Assembly (NCBI GenBank): GCA_902651635.1
Contig: CACRSC010000002.1
Span: 695,741 to 723,953, forward strand
DNA from: Mastigamoeba balamuthi
Taxonomy: Eukaryota > Evosea > Mastigamoebida > Mastigamoebidae
Length of the DNA stretch: 28,213 nucleotides
Direction: 5' to 3'
The notes beneath the pieces were generated by a model. That model ran no database searches. It worked only from the letters and a program-made list of their open reading frames with translations, and was not told the DNA's origin. Position numbers and translations under genes: made by a program. This document shows, piece after piece, positions 8,602 to 23,664 of this stretch. Within the stretch, counting starts at the first letter, position 1, and each line of letters begins with the position of its first letter.

Positions 8602-8894
8602 ATCCCCAATACCCCGCGGCCAGCGTCCGCGGCCTCCCTGCGCTGTGACGGCTGCTGGCGAGAGGGCCAGGGATAGGTGGCTCGCGGGCGGCACTGTGGG
8701 GCAGCGGACGCGGGGCCTAGATGTGCGTAGCAGCGGGGGCGGGAACGAAAAAAAGAGATCAATTGTGTTGTTTCTGTATCGCTCCCAGTGGCTCCCCCCG
8801 CCCTGAGCGGAGGGGTGGGTGCGGGGAAGGCAGCCAGGGGAGGGAGGGGGGAGAGAGAGGGAGAGGGGGGAGAGGGTAGAGAGACAGCGTGTCG
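8602..8894. other. 3' flank of the RapGAP gene
   Basis: This is the downstream region of the minus-strand RapGAP gene. It contains an A-run, a CAATTG at about 8762 with no start nearby, and a GAGAGGG-rich purine tract just past the stop. No gene seen. Confidence 0.5.
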
Positions 8895-11800
8895 TTACGA
8901 GTGTTGCTTGCACATAGTCGCCAGTTGCTGCTTGCGGGTGGTGAGCAGCGACGTGAACTCGGGGGATCCCGCCAGGGCTGATCTCTCCGCGTTCATCACT
9001 GCGCGGCGCCCCCCCTCTGTCAGCCGCCCAGAGGGTACGAGGGGGAGTGGAGGCTCGTGTGGGGGGCGCACTCTTGACGAGGAGGAACTCTCGGAACTCG
9101 GGGCCCTTGGGGAAGACGCCCGCGTTCTGGCCCGAGTGGAAGAAGGGCGGGTACGGGGGCACCGCGGGCTTGTTGGCGATGGTCAGCGCGTAGTGCGTCA
9201 CTGCCCCGCCGGCGTCCTTGACCGGCGACACCACAAAGAACGAGTCTGGCGGGGCTGTGAGGGGCGGCCTGTGCTCCGCGACGCGTGCGTACGGTTGAAG
9301 TGCGACGTGAGGATCTTGGGGTGGAAGCGGTCCTCCGCGGCGGCGGCAGGGGCGTCGCGGAAGACGATGACGCAGACGTCGTTGCCTATGTGGCGCTTCC
9401 GCTCGACCTTCTGGAGGTCGTCGGGCTGGTAGGGCAGCAGCGTGGCCACGTGGAACATGATCTCGTACTGCCCGTACGTCGTGTAGTGCGAGTGCGTCCC
9501 CGTGTTGTCGTCTGCCCGCGGCGTGTGTGTGTGTGTCAGCAGCGCCCCCCGTGTGCTGTGTGTGCTGTCCCTGCGCGCACCCTTGACGTCGAGGCCCCCT
9601 CGGTACTTCTGCCAGCCCCTCAGCTCGATCTTCTCGCCCATGAGGCCCAGGAACTCCTCGTACTCGGGCGACCCGCTGACTGCGCCGCACGCCACTGTGC
9701 TCAGAGCCCAGACAGGGCGGGCGGGAAGGGGGGGGGAGGGCTGGGGGCCAGGGGGCCTGCGCAACTGTTGCCGAAGATGTCGTTCTCGTCGTGCTGGTCG
9801 GGCCCGCAGAAGATGACGCCGAACTTGTACTTCTTGAACCTGCTCTTCTCGTCGTAGGTCACCAGCTGCGCCGACAGCTCCATGCAGTTCTTGGCCTTGA
9901 CGAACTTCATGTCCCTGCGCGCGGCCAGTCAGCGGGCTCGCGTCTCTGCGCTGCGCGGGGGAAGCGCACTTGAACTGGCCCGGGAGGGCGCCGCTGAAGG
10001 AGCGTAGGCCCTTGATGGGGGGCAGGACGACCCTGCGCGTCTCCTTCTTGGTGCGGATGATGGCCTTGGCGATGCCCATGTCGTTGAACAGGTCGACGCT
10101 CACCACCACCGGCGCCAGCTGCCCCTCGCTGCACAGGTAGTGCTCGTGCTCTGCCCACCCCAGAGTCAACTGACTGGGGCGAGGAGGGGCAGAGAGGAGG
10201 GCGGTGACGGACGGTGCGGCATGATGAACTCCTTGAAGTAGGGGTAGTCGTCCTCGGCGTAGAGCACGCAGGGCATGTCCGAGTCCTTGTACGTGAACGT
10301 GACGGCCGAGCGCGAGGCCTCGATGTGGTAGCCGTCCGACTGGGCCGCGGGGTCCACGAGGCTGCTCTCGGGCACCGCGTACTTGTCGGCCCACTGCTCG
10401 ATGGGCGGCGGCCGCGACGTCCAGTGGTCCACAAACGCCGGGTGGTCGCACTTGTAGCGGTCCATGTCCCTGATCGCCTCCACCAGCTTCATCGCGTCCC
10501 CGCGTATCACGCTGCCCCCGCCCCACCGTCAGTGGCCCAGTCCGCAGCCCATCCCACGGCTGGTGCACAGAGCGCGGCAGTGGGGCTCCCCCAGCAGCCC
10601 AGAGACACGCAGAAAGCAAAGGGAACGAAGCAACGAGCTGCTCTCTCGCACTCACGCAGCGAGAGCACAGCACGGCCTACACGTGGGGGCAGGCAGCTCC
10701 GGCCAAGAGCCACGCAGCCGCAGCGCAGCGCAGGACGCGCAGGGGAGGGGCAGCGCACTCCTGGGGCAAGGGGCCCTTGACGACGAAGATCTCGGGCTCG
10801 GGCGTCTTGGTCCCGAAGCTGCGCAGCATGCCCCCGATCCTCTGCAGCGCCGACGTGGGCGGCGGGCTCGAGAGCGTCCCGCCCTCGCCGGGGCCCTCGG
10901 CGCCCTCGGCCCCCGGGGCCGGCGGGCTCCTGGTGCGGTCCTCCACGAGCCCCCGCAGCGTCGCGTAGCCCGCGGCCGCGTGCCGCGTGCCCGCCGTGGG
11001 CCGCATGCCCCGCAGCGCCTCGTGCGCCGCGTCGCTCTCGCCCCGCGTGCTCCTGTGCGCAAAGACGGGCGGCCTGCTGGGGTAGCACGTGGGCCTCCGC
11101 GAGAGCCACCGCGCCGGCTGCTGCGGCGCCGCCTGCGGGCCGCCCTCGCTGTCCGAGTCGCTGTCGACGTCGACCTCGAGCCCGTCGTCGATCGTGATGT
11201 CGTCCACAAACGCGTCGCCCTCGGGCGCCGGCGGCGCTGGCTCGCTGGGCGCTGGCGGCACCACCACGATCGCCAGCGACGCTGCGGGCGAGCCCGCGCT
11301 GCTGCCCGCGCTGTTGCGGGGCGGCAGGTCGGGCGTCGTGGGCCCGTGGCCGCCGCGCGGGATCGGCGGGGGCGGCGGCCTCCTCGTCGGCGTCTCCCGG
11401 CCGTTGCGTCTCTCGGGCGCCGCAGCGGCAGCGGCAGCGGGGAGCTCGTCGTCCTCGGTGTCCTCCGAGGACGAGGGCGTCTTGGCCGGGGGCACGGGCA
11501 GCGGCCGCTTGGGCTTGAGGTCCGCGTGCGACGCGTGCGACGCCCGCAGCGTGCGGTACGTGTTGGGCGGCGGCACGGGCGGCGCGGGCCTGCAGGGCGC
11601 CTGCGGCCGCGCCTTGGCCGGGGGCTCTGGCAGCGGCCGCGTGGCCTCGTTGGGCGTCGTGGCCAGCGTGCGCGCGGGCGCCGTCTCCGGGGGCCGCAGG
11701 GCCTGCGGCAGCGGCAGCGGCAGCGCCACGTCGTCGCTCGCCCAGTGGCGAGGGGGCCGCGACTGCAGGGCGGGCGCTGCGCAGGGCGAGGCGCTGGGGG

Positions 11801-12921
11801 GCAGCTCCGGGGCCTCTGCGAGGCTCAGGCGCTTGCCGGTGGCCGTCGAGGGGCGCAGGCGAGGGCTGCAGGCGGGGCTGGCGCCCGCGAGGCCCGAGAG
11901 GCCCGCGAGGCCTGCGAGGCCAGGGAGGCTGCCGCTGCCACTGCTGCCGCTGGCGGTGCGCTGGTGGCAGGTGGCCATGGTGTCGAGGGAGGCGAGGATC
12001 TCGTCCATCTCCTCCGAGGCTGTTGCGTGCGTTTATTTTGGGGCGCACCCGGGAAATGCGGTGGGATTGCTGGTCAGTTTGCGAGATCTGCAGAATCTTC
12101 TGCGGAGAATTCCCTGCATTCCCCTGCGCCCCGGGGGGAAGCCAAGCAGAGAAGACGACCCCACAGCACAGCCACAAGCCAGAGAGCAGAGCAGAGTGAG
12201 GACCATGCGGCCTGATGACCAGAGCAGAGCGACACAGGAGGAGGCAGAGGAGACCACAAGGGAATAAGCAGCAAAGCCACGAGAGCAAACAGTGACACGC
12301 ATAGTGCCAACAAGGCAGAGAGACCCACAGAGAGACAGAGACAGAGAGAACGACAGAGAGTGCGAAGAAAAGAGACACACAGACAAGAGACAACAGAGAC
12401 AACAGAGAGAGAGAGAGAGAGACTGACTGACTGACATATAGCGAGACCACAGAGACCACAGAGACCACAGAGAGGGAGGGGAGGGCAGGCAGCAGGTGGC
12501 AGGGGAGCCAGCAGAGCACCCCGATACAGCATCGGGAGGAGAGCATCGGGAGGAGAGGGAGGAGCGGACCGGCCTCAGCCCTGCGCTTGAAGGCGAGGGC
12601 GTCGCAGACGCGGCGGGCGAGGACCGAGCTGAGGGAGAGCGGGGGCTCTGTGAGCTGCTTCTGGCTGAGGGCGAGCAGGGCCCGCCCGTCGACGGCGCGC
12701 ATGGCCGCACGCGCCAGCGCCGTGTCCGCACGGCTCCCCAGCCACGCCTGCACCTCCCCCGCCGTCCACTCCCGCACGCTCTTGCTCCGCCACCCCAGCG
12801 GCCCTCCGCCTCCTCCTCCTCCTCCTCCTCCTCCGGACGTCCCCGGCGGCGTGCGCCCCGCTGCTCAGCCCCCGCAGCAGCGCAGCCCCGCAGCCCCGCA
12901 GGCGATGCGACGTTTTGCCAT
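8895..12921 (-). CDS. SAM domain - proline-rich - RapGAP protein
   Basis: A Rap GTPase-activating protein, expected to switch off Rap-type small GTPases at membranes or the cortex. Coding exons by frame and splice sites: 12912-12921 (tentative, ATG 12921), 12570-12860, 10759-12019, 10213-10511, 9970-10150, 9766-9914, 9581-9679, 9293-9511, 9072-9254, 8895-8998; about 931 residues. The second exon encodes a poly-glycine run and a SAM domain (VREWTAGEVQAWL to LARRVCDALAFKRR). The third encodes about 420 proline/serine-rich residues with SH3-ligand-like RPLPVPPAK and RRPPPPPIPR. The last seven form the RapGAP domain: DIFGN, SPEYEEFL, RGGLDVK, YEIMFHVATLLPY, RKRHIGND with the catalytic thumb asparagine, and FREFLLVKMMNAE. 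No in-frame ATG exists after the stop upstream of the SAM exon, so a 5' exon is needed. The 550-base intron 12020-12569 is CT-rich. SAM plus RapGAP is an uncommon pairing. Confidence 0.85.
12020..12569 (-). other. Long pyrimidine-rich intron of the RapGAP gene
   Basis: The intron runs from a GTCCGC donor to a GCAACAG acceptor, joining the SAM exon to the proline-rich exon in phase 1. The coding strand is dominated by CTCTGT and GTCTCTGTG words. No small RNA gene or open frame of interest seen inside. Confidence 0.7.
12808..12834. repeat. Trinucleotide run encoding poly-glycine
   Basis: A CTC/TCC run on the plus strand, GGA codons on the minus strand, inside the second RapGAP exon just before the SAM domain. 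Such runs vary in length easily. Confidence 0.8.
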
Positions 12922-12927
12922 CGCGAG

Positions 12928-12935
12928 TGACGTCA
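12928..12935. promoter_or_regulatory. CRE-like palindrome TGACGTCA
   Basis: A perfect TGACGTCA lies 7 nt before the tentative RapGAP ATG at 12921; TGATGTCA follows about 24 bases later. In many eukaryotes this is the site of CREB/ATF-type bZIP factors. Related TGACGTGG words occur at 13220 and 13326. Confidence 0.35.
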
Positions 12936-13995
12936 GACGGGGAATTCCAGCCACGCGTGATGTCATGGGCCCGGTTTGCCTGCGCTGACGCAGAGCGCAA
13001 AAGGGGGGCGGAGGGGAGGGGACCCATGCCCCCCGCGAGATAATGCAACTGGGGCACCACACTGGCGCCCACACCGCCGCAAGGCCCCGCAGAGGCCAAC
13101 ACTTGCAGGCCACCGCGTGGCCAGGGGGCACGGCGGACGCTCTCCCCTCCCTCCCCTCGCGCGCGACAGAGGGCAGTAGTCCCGCTGATGTGGCGTGGGG
13201 GCCACCAGCGCTGCCCCGCTGACGTGGAGTTGCACAACACCGCCACAGCCAACACCCCGCCAGCATCGCCCTTGTCGCATCGCAGCCCCCCCGCGGGAGG
13301 GGGAGGGGGCACACCCAGGTCGTGGTGACGTGGCGTGATGTGATGTGGCGTCGCGGGGGGGTGCACGGGCCCCGGCCGTTGAGGTGCGGGTGTGGGGAGC
13401 GGGGGCGCAGGGGGCGGCGCGTGGCGCACCCGACGACATGGGGGTCGATGCGCTTGCTGGCTGCTTTGCGCGGGGGCTCGTGCGCGGTGCCTGTGTGCGG
13501 TGGGGAGGGGGTGATCGCGCCGGACGCCCTCTCAGGCGGCCCCCCAACGACGCCGCCGACTTTTTTGACAAAAATTACACAGAGCGGCCGCGGCCTGATT
13601 TTCTTCCGCCCTGCAGATATCTCGGGAACACTCTTTCGACCGCCAAGCAGCGCGCCGCGCCGATGTAGGGCACGCAGCCTGGAGCCCTGGCCAAAGTGCG
13701 CCGCGGGCCCCGGCCGCTGGTTTTTTCGAATCGCAGGGCGCGATGGGGAAGACCAGATTTTCCCAGATTGCACGCCACTTCCGATTCGAAATGGCACAGT
13801 GGCCGTTGGGGGGCTCCTGTTCGGCCAGCAAAGTGCGCACGCCAAGCACAAGGAGCTGCTCTACAGCTCGCCTACATCCAAGAACCCCCCGGGGGCTTCA
13901 TATCTGGCGGCCTCTCTTCGGGAATCCTGCAGATTCGTGACCGGAAATATCTGACGGGTTATTTTGGGTCAATCTGACGCCCGGGCGCCGCAGCG
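12936..13995. other. Divergent intergenic region, no gene called
   Basis: About 1 kb between the RapGAP start (minus) and the calcium sensor start (plus), very GC-rich in its left half. The right half (13550-13980) has AT-rich islands with ATATCT and GGAATC words like those in introns. Several frames are open for 100-300 codons on both strands, but they look like consequences of base composition: no domain or consistent splice pattern was found. A short 5'-untranslated exon of either neighbour could lie here. Confidence 0.5.
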
Positions 13996-14929
13996 ATGGG
14001 TCAGGGGCAGTCCGAAGTGTCGCTCGGCAAGGAGCAGCTCGTGCACCTCCAGCACTCCACCCACTGTGCGTCCGCCGTCCCTCCGGCCCCTCGTCTCCCC
14101 GCACTGGCGGCTTCTCTCTCTCTGTCTCCCCAGAATATCTCCGCGGGTAGAAATATCTCTGACTCAGCAGGGAATATCTGCTCTGACGTTGGCAGTTGAC
14201 GTGAAGGAGCTCAACGCGATGTACCGCAAGTTCAGGACCGACACGCCCCAGGGGGTGCTGTCGCGAGCAGAGTTCGTGGGGATCATCGCGCAGATGGGCG
14301 TCCACGACGAGTTCCTGCAGGGCGTCGTCTTCAGCGTGTTCGACAGCAACAAGGACGGATTCATCAGCTTCATGGAGTGCGGAGATACACAAATCCAGAT
14401 TCTAGAAAAATCTGACCCCGCCCGAATCTTCTCCCGACACTGCAGGTTCGCGACGGCCCTGAGCGTCATGATACGAGGAACGCCCGACGAGAAGCTCGAG
14501 TGTACGCCCCACCGTCGCCCGATGCCCCTGATGCCTTGCTGCCCCGCAGTCGCGTTCCAGATGTACGACCTCGACGGCAACGGGTACATCAGCAGGGACG
14601 AGATGATGCAGATCATGGCCGGGTTCTACCGCCTCGTGGGGCCCCTCGTGACGTTCAGCGGGAAGAAGTGCGCAGATTCCTCCAGCCCGAGATAGAAATA
14701 TCGCAGAGATTCCTCCGCCCCTGCCACATCAGATCGCAGATATCTTCCATTCGGGAATCACGGGCGCTGACGTGGAGATACGGGCAGGTACGACTCGCCC
14801 AAGCAGGTGGTGGACGAGCTGTTCGAGCGGATGGACACAGACAAGGACGGCCAGCTCTCGCTGTCCGAGTACAAGGAGGGCGCCCTGAAGAACCCCGACA
14901 TAATACAGGGCCTGCGCCTCTTCATGTAG
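13996..14929 (+). CDS. Neuronal-calcium-sensor-like EF-hand protein
   Basis: A calcium-myristoyl switch protein of the NCS-1/frequenin/recoverin type, 188 residues. Exons: 13996-14065, 14196-14376, 14446-14501, 14550-14667, 14788-14929; introns are phase 1, 2, 1, 2 with donors GTGCGT, GTGCGG, GTACGC, GTGCGC. The start MGQGQS fits the N-myristoylation rule (Gly2, Ser6). EF1 is degenerate, with TDTPQG where the family has its disabling Cys-Pro. EF2 (DSNKDGFISFME, 73-84), EF3 (DLDGNGYISRDE, 109-120) and EF4 (DTDKDGQLSLSE, 158-169) are canonical. FATALSVMIRGT between EF2 and EF3 is a family signature. It should bind calcium with three hands and cycle on and off membranes, acting on kinases, cyclases or channels; the partner is unknown. 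Length matches the family (about 190). Confidence 0.93.
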
Positions 14930-15073
14930 CACAGGCCCAGGGCCACACATCTCTGATTCTCTGATATGTGTTTGGAATCGGAAAGAAATCAATCGCTCCC
15001 AAAAAGAGTATGTATACCACAAATAACCAACGCAGGACCGGTGAGAATCAAGGGCTGCCCTGTTTTCTGGAAA

Positions 15074-15156
15074 CCGAGCATAGCTCAGTTGGTAGAGCGG
15101 AGGACTGTAGCAAGATGGAAATCCTTAGGTCGGTGGTTCAAATCCGCCTGCTCGGA
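15074..15156 (+). tRNA. tRNA-Tyr: tRNA-Tyr (GUA) with a 10-nt intron
   Basis: A full cloverleaf: acceptor CCGAGCA pairs with TGCTCGG (discriminator A15156), D arm GCTC/GAGC, anticodon stem GAGGA/TCCTT, T stem GGTGG/CCGCC with loop TTCAAAT. The anticodon GTA is at 15107-15109. Ten bases (CAAGATGGAA, 15111-15120) interrupt the loop right after position 37, the usual place of eukaryotic tRNA introns, and tRNA-Tyr is the classic carrier. C1-G72 is the eukaryotic tyrosine identity pair. Internal box A (TAGCTCAGTTGG) and box B (GGTTCAAATCC) are intact, and a TTTT pol III terminator follows at 15158-15161. Confidence 0.96.
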
Positions 15157-15157
15157 C

Positions 15158-15161
15158 TTTT
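15158..15161 (+). terminator. Pol III terminator of tRNA-Tyr
   Basis: Four Ts on the plus strand two bases after the discriminator base, the minimal pol III stop. Confidence 0.7.
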
Positions 15162-15512
15162 ATCTCCGAGCTCCTTTCCGCGCTATGCCTCTGATGAGCC
15201 CGTGCCTGCGGACGCGGCCCATGTGGTCATCGCCCCTGACCTCTGAGCAGGCACGGGCAGTGCAGGTTCCTGTACTTCTATGCGCCCTTCGACCCTTCCA
15301 GCCCGATGCCATTTTTGTCCTCGGTATTCGGGCGGTGACATTTTCAGGCGTTCCGAAATGCCTATCGCTGCTAGACAGGGTGAATTGCGATAAGAAGAGC
15401 AGCGGGAGATCCGCTGAACTCCTCTGCCAGGAGTTTGGTGATTTGAAGAAAGAACACAGCGCAGTGCGGACTTAATTCCTCGCATTCGGCGTTTCCGCTC
15501 GCCGGCTCCGGT
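15162..15512. other. Intergenic between tRNA-Tyr and the AT-hook gene
   Basis: About 350 bases without domain content or clear coding frame. It probably contains the promoter of the gene starting at 15528; no TATA box or CAATTG element is visible. Confidence 0.5.
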
Positions 15513-15527
15513 ATGCACTGCAGCGCT

Positions 15528-16867
15528 ATGGACAGCTCCTGGGCGGAGATCCAGCACGACGGGGCTTTGGTCTCCGGGTCCACGTTCGCCGTGCGCGCTC
15601 TGCGGGCCGTCGCCCTCGAAAATTCTCCCGCAAAACTAACTTACTTTTCTTTATCTGCCTCTGCTGGCGTTATTTTTACGGGGGCGCCCGTTCAGGTTCG
15701 TCTGCGCCTGTCGTTCGAGTGGCTCAGCAGGCACTCATCCGACCTCTCCATCGCAGGATCCTTTGCGACTGGTGCGCGCAACGCGGTGTGCCCCATTTTT
15801 TGGTCAAAACACAAAAACCCGGGCAGCAGCGGAGGACGAGGATCTCGCGGACACGCAGCTCTTCTGCTCGTGCGGCGAGCACATTCTGCTGGCATCGCCC
15901 GCCTCCAAGACGTGCGTGGTGCAGCCGAGCGGCATTGTCATGACCCTCGAGCCAGCACGCCTGCACTTCTGTGCTGCTCCCGATGGTTCACGGTACTCTC
16001 CGCCCCTCGAATGCACAACCGCTCCAGTGCTTTTCTCGTGGAAGAAGATGGAACCCGGACGCGGAAAGGAATGCGAATCAGAGGGTCGGGGCCACACAGA
16101 ATCGGCCGCGGGCCCTGCGGTTCCCTATTTTCAGTCATTCCGCCTCAATTTGCGGCAACGCAGAGTTGAACTCATTCGGACTCACACCCGACGGCGTCTG
16201 CAGTGCTGATGCCAGCGCAGACGGGGCCACGATGCGCCTGTGGGTCCTGCAGGCCGGCATCCGCGTGTCTGTGGCGGACGTGCTGCTGGCTCTGCCGACC
16301 AAGGCGCTGCTGCGCGAGGCTCTGCGGGCTCCGTTCTCCTCGCTGGCCGCCTCGAGCGGCTCTGCCACGGCGCCCTCGACGCCCCTGGTGGCCCAGTTCA
16401 GCGGCACGAGGGCCTGCTCCGCCCCCGTGACGCCGCCGAGCACGCCGTCGTCGCTGCTGGCGGCCGAGGGCGACGGCGCGCTGGTGAGCGTTGTGCTCAC
16501 GCACAGCCACCTCGCGCGCATCCTCTCCAAGATGCCCGACGTCACGCTGCTCGACGCGCGCACGCACGGCGCGCTGGCCCTGCCCGCGGCCAAGCGCAGG
16601 AGAGGCAGGCCGCTGGGCAAGATGGCCGACGAGGCCCGGAGGCTCAAGAACGAGCGTGCTCGGGCGACCCGCATCCGCAAAGAGGCACTGCGGGCGGCAC
16701 AGGAGAGCGCGGCAGCAGCGCAGGGCGCAGCGGCTGCGGCCGCGGCTGCCGAGTCGGCCGTGCAGATGGAGGTGCTGGCGGAGGAGCCCCTGGGCGGCGC
16801 AGAGGGCGGCGAGGACTCTGACCACGAGTGGTTCGCGCAGTACGGAATGGGCGCTGGCGACCTCTGA
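15528..16867 (+). CDS. Unknown protein with AT-hook-like motif
   Basis: Four exons: 15528-15590 (an in-frame ATG at 15513 would add five residues), 15696-15771, 15827-15985, 16221-16867; 314 residues. The first intron (15591-15695, GTGCGC to TTCAG) keeps the frame open but is AT-rich with a CTAAC branch-like word, so I call it an intron. The N-terminal half is a compact, mixed hydrophobic region (LRLSFEWLSRHSSDL, LFCSCGEHILLASPASK, MRLWVLQAGIRVSVADVL). The C-terminal half has AKRRRGRPLGK, an AT-hook-like core that also looks like a nuclear signal. A basic/alanine-rich helix (RRLKNERARATRIRKEA) and an acidic end follow. The basic helix resembles a bZIP basic region, but the N-to-R spacing is one residue short and no leucine zipper follows. 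I recognise no family; a nuclear, DNA-binding role is inferred from the AT-hook only. Confidence 0.7.
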
Positions 16868-16916
16868 GGCTCTGGGGCCACTGAGGGCATTCGTGTCTGT
16901 GGGAAAAAAACAATCA

Positions 16917-16922
16917 AATAAA
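16917..16922 (+). promoter_or_regulatory. Poly(A) signal AATAAA
   Basis: AATAAA 50 nt after the stop codon of the AT-hook gene on its own strand. Confidence 0.5.
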
Positions 16923-17112
16923 GCGTGTAGCACTGTCGCTACATGGCCGGCCATCCCCCTGCCTGATTCACCCTTACAAGTTAAAGGAAAACCACGGAGG
17001 AATGATCTAGTTTTATTTACGTCCTATGACTTGGGTTCATTGCATAGCAAAAAGAAGCACGCCTCACATTTGTTTGTCCTCGGCGACACAGTTCATCCAC
17101 AGGAAGACGGGC

Positions 17113-17118
17113 TTTATT
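17113..17118 (-). promoter_or_regulatory. Poly(A) signal AATAAA of the receptor gene
   Basis: AATAAA on the minus strand, about 96 nt past the receptor stop at 17214. The two convergent genes therefore end within about 350 bases of each other. Confidence 0.45.
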
Positions 17119-17213
17119 TGTCTCATTCACTTGGGGACACTTGCTTTTGAGCTCTTTCTGGCATTCAAGGATACAATTCTGCACCACTTCGATTGTGCCA
17201 TGCACAGTGGCTT

Positions 17214-22566
<5,353 letters not shown>

Positions 22567-23664
22567 TCCGAGGGGATCCGATGAGAAATGAAGATGGAGT
22601 TCAGAGGAAATGCCCGCCGCGGCTTTGTCCAGATAGAGCAGCAGGTATTGCCACGTATCGGCCCTATTTATGGCGCCGATCGGTCCCGTTGTGGTCTCCG
22701 GGGGGCTCTCGGACCGGCGATCACCGGCACTGAGTGCGAAAGCGGGGGGAGCGGGTACGGCACCCGCGAGGCAGACCCGAGAGGCACAGACACCCCCCCG
22801 GATGCTTCGTCTTCCTTGGCCTCTGGGCCAACCCGTGCCGTGCGCCCCTGAGAGGGCGAGGCTCTCCGCGGATTGGGCGATCGTGGTCCCGCTCTGCTCC
22901 TGCGAGGCCGGTCCACGCCGCCACGCGTGTGCTGTGCCTGTCGCCTGTATGGTGCTCGCTCGCCTGCGAGCGCCTCCGCAGCCGGACGGCACTGGGGACT
23001 GGTCCGAGTGGCGCCATTAGCTTCCCGAAACACGCCAACAGGAGAAAGACCATTGCCACTGCAGTTCCTAGTCGCAGAGGGCATTGTGTCCATTTTTGCA
23101 GCGTGGCGCACAAAGGGTCCAGGGACTCAAGGCCGATGGGGTGGTCGTCGCCAACAAGCGGAGCTGCCAAGCACTTCCGCTTGGCCCGGCCCCTCACACC
23201 GCCAGAACTGTTCCGCCCGCACTGCTGTGGACCATGGCTGCCGTCGGTTCGCACACGACATCTTGGACGAGCCCGTGGGCCGCGTCACGCGGTACTGACC
23301 AGAATCGCTCAGGGGAGGTGCAACGGAATGCGTCCTCCAAAATGAACCGCCGCCCTGGGTGCGTTACCCATACGCAAAGCAACACCCTGGCAAACCGCGG
23401 AACCAAGCCCGCCTCGGCGAAGCGGTCAGCCCGGCCGCGCACGGGACAGGGCACCATACGATGGCAGCCCGCATCGGCGGCCCCAACGACGGTCACCCTC
23501 GTGAGGGTTGGCCGGCCACCAGGGAGGCAGACGCCAGCTCGTAGCCAGCAGATCGACACAGAGCAAGGCGGGCAGCTTTGTTCGGCTTGCTGGCAGCGGC
23601 CATGCTCGGCAGCCCTTGTTGTTCCACAGCGGGATGAGGAAACCAACCAGAGCGCTGCGCACGG
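22567..23664. other. Receptor 5' region and RCC1-gene 3' flank
   Basis: About 1.1 kb between the receptor start and the end of the RCC1 gene, both minus-strand. A TATA-like box lies near the receptor. The rest has open frames on both strands with no domain content. No AATAAA is seen close to the RCC1 stop. No gene is called. Confidence 0.5.
22664..22673 (-). promoter_or_regulatory. TATA-like box of the receptor gene
   Basis: Reads CCATAAATAG on the minus strand, 98 nt before the ATG at 22566, a comfortable distance for a TATA box with a leader of about 70 nt. This promoter lacks the CAATTG element. Confidence 0.45.

Noticed and set aside
8755-8775. CAATTG at about 8762 as a promoter for a plus-strand gene
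   Set aside because: No plus-strand coding region starts downstream; the region is the 3' flank of the RapGAP gene.
10464-12215. A 583-codon open frame on the plus strand
   Set aside because: It is antisense to the proline-rich RapGAP exon and is low-complexity R/A/G sequence created by high GC3. The minus strand has domain content and consistent splice sites.
12570-12777. Gene start at 12777 for the SAM exon
   Set aside because: The codon there is GTG, and the frame stays open upstream through a poly-glycine run to an acceptor at 12860. A eukaryotic ATG must be in an earlier exon.
13322-13954. Open frames of 100-330 codons in the divergent intergenic region
   Set aside because: Both strands are equally open, the composition is R/P/G-rich, and there are no splice-consistent continuations or domains.
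16621-16720. bZIP transcription factor call for the AT-hook gene
   Set aside because: The N-x2-A-x3-R spacing is one residue short of the bZIP basic signature and no leucine heptads follow; the helix is alanine-rich.
16135-16954. Two 260-codon minus-strand frames opposite the AT-hook gene
   Set aside because: They are mirror images of a GC3-rich exon with no domain content. The plus strand has the spliced gene and a poly(A) signal.
17170-17185. AATTGTAT on the minus strand as a promoter element
   Set aside because: It lies in the 3' flank of the receptor gene with no downstream start, so it counts as a background occurrence of the motif.
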